Origin: an uncultured Lachnospiraceae bacterium
GTDB taxonomy: Bacteria; Bacillota; Clostridia; Lachnospirales; Lachnospiraceae
Reading direction: 5' to 3'
DNA: 6,287 bases
Assembly: GCA_902766655.1 (NCBI GenBank)
Contig: CACXEL010000445.1
Span: 1 to 6,287, forward strand
The notes under the pieces are model-generated. The model did not search any database. It was not told where the DNA came from and saw only the letters and a list, made by a program, of their open reading frames with translations. The translations under genes were made by a program, and so were the position numbers. Positions 5,667 to 6,287 of this stretch are shown here, piece after piece (positions within the stretch are counted from its first letter, which is position 1; each line of letters starts with the position of its first letter).

Positions 5667-6287
5667 ATGGGTGACTTCAGGAATAATGGTTTCGGTGCCG
5701 GCTTTTTGGGCGACGTCCTAAAAGACCTGCGCGTCCAGATGGAAAATGAAAACAAGCCCGGGAAAAAAGAAAGACCGGCCGGCCCGGCAGCGAAGAAGGA
5801 GAACAGGAAGCCGGGGGGCGGGAAGACATACGCGCCGGTTGATAATTCGCCGGGAAGACCGACGGCCATGCCTGCTCAGCTCATGGCGGCAGGAACAGAT
5901 GGATCCGGTAACAATGCTCTCGGTCCCCGGTCTTCTCTCTACCGGCCGGGCGACCTGATCCTGGATACCTACAGGGTGGAATCCAGGCCGATATACGGCG
6001 GCATGGGGGCAGTTTGGCGCGTCCATCACACGGGCTGGGACGCGGACCTGGCCATGAAGCGCCCCAGGCCGGAGGCCTTTCAGACGGAGAAGCAGAAGGA
6101 GAACTTCACTGCCGAGTGCCGATATTGGATGGACCTGGGCCTTCACCCCAATATTGTCTCCTGCTATTACGTCCGTGAAATCGAGGGCGTGCCGACTATT
6201 TTCTCCGAGTGGATGAACGGGGGAAGTGTCGAGGCCCGTATAAAGGACGGTACCCTCTATCAGGGAGGGCCGGCGGAGGTCTCGGAA
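5667..6287 (+). CDS. Second Ser/Thr protein kinase (kinase 2), 3' end cut off by the window
   Basis: The first 207 codons of a Hanks-type kinase, open to the last base. The tail motif at residues 7-31 is identical to kinase 1 residues 9-33 except for two conservative changes (K to R, R to Q). A Lys/Gly/Pro-rich linker follows, with a small shared island PTAMP (65-69; 103-107 in kinase 1). The kinase domain then starts near residue 96: GGMG 111-114, K131 in LAMK, and E150 of helix C. As in kinase 1, the first P-loop glycine is replaced (I109). Residues 88-207 align without gaps to kinase 1 residues 126-245, with about 93 of 120 identical by hand count. The catalytic loop, activation segment and any C-terminal domains are outside the window, so activity cannot be judged. 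The start is supported by AGGAGG and by the alignment with kinase 1. It looks like a diverged tandem duplicate. Confidence 0.95.
   Translation, partial: MGDFRNNGFGAGFLGDVLKDLRVQMENENKPGKKERPAGPAAKKENRKPGGGKTYAPVDNSPGRPTAMPAQLMAAGTDGSGNNALGPRSSLYRPGDLILDTYRVESRPIYGGMGAVWRVHHTGWDADLAMKRPRPEAFQTEKQKENFTAECRYWMDLGLHPNIVSCYYVREIEGVPTIFSEWMNGGSVEARIKDGTLYQGGPAEVSE

Overview
The window carries four genes, all on the + strand: two near-complete or complete genes of a conserved but functionally uncharacterised pair, one complete 996-residue Ser/Thr protein kinase, and the first 207 codons of a second, paralogous kinase that runs off the right edge. No RNA genes, transposases, integrases or CRISPR arrays were seen. 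GC is roughly in the high 50s percent. Strong AGGAGG-type ribosome binding sites, abundant AGG/AGA arginine codons and the kinase style suggest a fairly GC-rich member of the Bacillota (an anaerobic, gut- or rumen-type Clostridia would fit), but this is inference only.

Layout. Bases 1-2007: a ~667-residue soluble protein with an N-terminal H-x-C-x2-C motif, a central beta-sandwich segment resembling DUF2135/YfaP, and a C-terminal block matching a protein family that I remember, unverified, from phage as well as bacterial genomes. Bases 2065-2454: a 129-residue, mostly helical, charged protein that I remember as the usual neighbour of that family. Bases 2455-2634: a 180-base gap with a good intrinsic terminator, a second strong hairpin and an iterated ATGCGT hexamer. 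Bases 2635-5625: kinase 1, with a conserved N-terminal tail, a Pro/Ala/Gly-rich linker, a kinase domain with an HQD catalytic loop, TPR-like helices, a degenerate WD/propeller-like part and an unrecognised C-terminal domain. Bases 5667-6287: the start of kinase 2, with the same tail motif and about 93 of 120 identical residues over the shared part of the kinase domain.

How they may work together (inference): the first two genes look like one transcription unit ending at the terminator. The kinases form a second unit 180 bases downstream, spaced 41 bases apart. Two kinases that keep a nearly identical N-terminal tail while the following linker has diverged suggest that both dock to one partner through the tail. 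All proteins appear cytosolic, as no signal peptides or membrane segments are visible. The whole resembles an accessory phospho-signalling cassette, perhaps a stress or conflict (phage-related) system, but nothing in the window proves a defence role.
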